Below, piece after piece: positions 62,830-64,000 of a DNA stretch of 64,000 nt (position 1 is its first letter; every line of letters begins with the position of its first letter). The notes under the pieces were generated by a model. The model saw nothing but the letters and a program-made list of their open reading frames with translations, was not told where the DNA came from and made no database searches. The DNA is from CAWUEX02 sp038148375. Lineage in GTDB: Bacteria; Pseudomonadota; Alphaproteobacteria; Rhodospirillales; Rhodospirillaceae. The stretch is taken from the NCBI GenBank assembly GCA_038148375.1, contig JAYQVH010000004.1:1-64000 (forward strand). The letters run 5' to 3'. Position numbers and translations under genes: made by a program.

Positions 62830-63765
62830 ATGATGTGGTCCCTGTCCGTCATTGTGCCCGCCGCGGCGGTTCAGGCGTTCGCCGATGTTCTGGGTGACGC
62901 TGCTGTCGCCACGTCGTCCTTCGAGGTGCCTGGTAAAGACCCGCTGGCTCCGGCGGCGCAGTGGCAGATCGACATATTGTTTCCGGAACGCATCGCCGAT
63001 GATTTGATCGTGGAGGCCCTCGAAGCGGCAGCGGCCACTGCCGGTGTCGACGTGCCCGCGCACACCTATGTGCAGGTGCCCGGCACGGATTGGCTCGCGG
63101 CGACTGCGACCGCCTTTCCGCCGCTTAACATCGCGCGGTTCTGGATTCACGGCAGCCACGATGCACATCACGCGCCGGTCGGCCGCCTGCCGCTGATGAT
63201 CGACGCCGCCACCGCGTTCGGCACCGGCGAACACGCGACCACCCACGGCTGTCTGCTGGCGTTGGACGCTTTGGCTCGCCGGCATGACGTGCGCGCCCGC
63301 ATGGCGCGCCATGGCCCGGCCGCAGTCCTCGACGTCGGCTGCGGCACCGGCGTGCTCGCGCTGGCGGCGGCACGGTTGTGGCCGGGGCGTATGCTGGCAA
63401 CCGACATCGATCCCGAAGCCGTGCGCGTCGCCGCGCTGGCCGCCCGCGCCAACGGTCTGCATGCCCGGGTCACGTTGAAGACCCTGGAGGGGGTCAGAGA
63501 CCGCCTCATTCGCCGCAACGCGCGGTATGCCGTGATCACCGCTAACATCCTTGCCCGGCCGCTGGTGCGTCTCGCCCCGGCCCTGAGCGGACTGCTCGCG
63601 CCGGGCGGTCACCTCATTCTCTCCGGGCTGCTTAACACCCAGGTGGCGATGGTCGCCAACGCCTACCGCGCGCAGGGTGTCGTGCGCGCGCGGGTCATCG
63701 CCATCGGCCCATGGGCAACGCTGATCCTGAAGCGCGGCGGGGAAGTCCGCTCTTCCGGCCATTGA
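62830..63765 (+). CDS. prmA: Ribosomal protein L11 methyltransferase PrmA
   Basis: The 311-residue enzyme trimethylates lysines and the N-terminus of ribosomal protein L11 using S-adenosylmethionine. An N-terminal L11-recognition domain is followed by a Rossmann methyltransferase: DAATAFGTGEHATTHGCL (a PrmA hallmark), LDVGCGTGVLALAAARL, TDIDPEAVRVAALAARANG, ITANILARPLVRLAP and LSGLL. Possible starts are ATGs at 62815, 62824, 62830 and 62833; I chose 62830 because it lies just after the last 23-bp repeat. None has a clear ribosome site. The uvrD-prmA-aminopeptidase P order is typical of alphaproteobacteria. Confidence 0.94.
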   Translation: MMWSLSVIVPAAAVQAFADVLGDAAVATSSFEVPGKDPLAPAAQWQIDILFPERIADDLIVEALEAAAATAGVDVPAHTYVQVPGTDWLAATATAFPPLNIARFWIHGSHDAHHAPVGRLPLMIDAATAFGTGEHATTHGCLLALDALARRHDVRARMARHGPAAVLDVGCGTGVLALAAARLWPGRMLATDIDPEAVRVAALAARANGLHARVTLKTLEGVRDRLIRRNARYAVITANILARPLVRLAPALSGLLAPGGHLILSGLLNTQVAMVANAYRAQGVVRARVIAIGPWATLILKRGGEVRSSGH

Positions 63766-63799
63766 ATCTTCGGAATCAGCGGCTTAGCTTGAACCGATC

Positions 63800-64000
63800 A
63801 TGACTCCCGACACTCATCGCAAACCTGAGCCGACCGCCACCGCCGCCGATCGGCTTGGCGCCCTGCGCACCGAGTTCAAGCGCGCCGGCGTCGACGGCTT
63901 CATCGTTCCGCAGGGCGATGAGTTTCAAGGGGAGTTCGTCGCGCCCTATGCGGAGCGGCTTGCCTGGCTGACCGGCTTTACCGGCTCGGCCGGTGTCGCC
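63800..64000 (+). CDS. Aminopeptidase P family (M24) protein, N-terminal part
   Basis: The first 67 residues are visible and the gene continues past the window. The creatinase-type N-domain is recognised by RLGALRTEFKRAGVDGFIVP, then EFVAPYAERLAWLTGFTGSAG, a signature of the long (about 600-residue) aminopeptidase P branch found after prmA in alphaproteobacteria. The enzyme removes an N-terminal residue before Pro. The catalytic domain is out of view. The start is 34 bases after the prmA stop. Confidence 0.9.
   Translation, partial: MTPDTHRKPEPTATAADRLGALRTEFKRAGVDGFIVPQGDEFQGEFVAPYAERLAWLTGFTGSAGVA

Noticed and set aside
62767..63762. Minus-strand frame opposite prmA
   Set aside because: PrmA hallmarks are clear on the plus strand.

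Overview
The window is a high-GC, densely coded chromosomal segment of a Gram-negative bacterium, most likely an alphaproteobacterium. The clues are the end of rpoD followed by a CAT-anticodon tRNA, the order uvrD - prmA - aminopeptidase P at the right end, a CysN/CysC fusion, and a BchO-type hydrolase. No taxonomic search was possible, so this is inference from synteny and protein families. I saw no phage, insertion sequence, CRISPR array or secretion locus. A 100-base run of N (62084-62183) marks an assembly gap inside a tandem repeat.

Layout. 1-1860: end of rpoD with its terminator, a Tat-exported alpha/beta hydrolase with His at the nucleophile site, tRNA(CAT), and a truncated hemoglobin behind a perfect FNR-type box. 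2125-8100: secreted amidohydrolase, TonB-dependent receptor (TBDR) and a Tat-exported DUF1838 protein. 8145-13543 (minus): a compact operon of an unknown exported protein, a DUF1592/1588/1585 lipoprotein, a Tat-exported DUF1552 protein and a triple secreted-repeat protein. 13813-19246: CHRD protein, rhodanese, membrane hydrolase, second TBDR, exported M24 peptidase. 19450-28691: cyclic-nucleotide-binding protein, PhyH-type dioxygenase, BchO-like hydrolase, FAD monooxygenase, lone peptide-type binding protein, FAD dehydrogenase, MFS transporter and exported hydrolase, which look like a small-molecule uptake and oxidation region. 28693-36520: TPR/GT41 glycosyltransferase, a frameshifted MATE pump, a tannase-family esterase and sulfate activation (cysD, cysNC). 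36773-42126: small unknown protein, autotransporter, and a hydrolase plus two SDRs in one operon. 42291-52386: second DUF1838 protein, TPR/GT9-like protein, ettA, third TBDR, an unknown protein and a fourth TBDR. 52417-64000: B12-type radical SAM enzyme, mlaC-mlaA, metF, ClC channel, third DUF1838 protein, uvrD, the tandem repeat, a small unannotated ORF, prmA and the start of an aminopeptidase P.

How it fits together. Four TBDRs, several Tat-exported enzymes of unknown function and many oxidoreductases and esterases point to scavenging of complex organic compounds (aromatic esters, lipids or terpenoid-like substrates), with import through the outer membrane and periplasmic processing. The most promising poorly described systems are the DUF1592-DUF1552-secreted-repeat operon and the recurring TBDR/DUF1838 pairing. 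The right-end repeats and the small ORF beside them are the most unusual DNA-level features.
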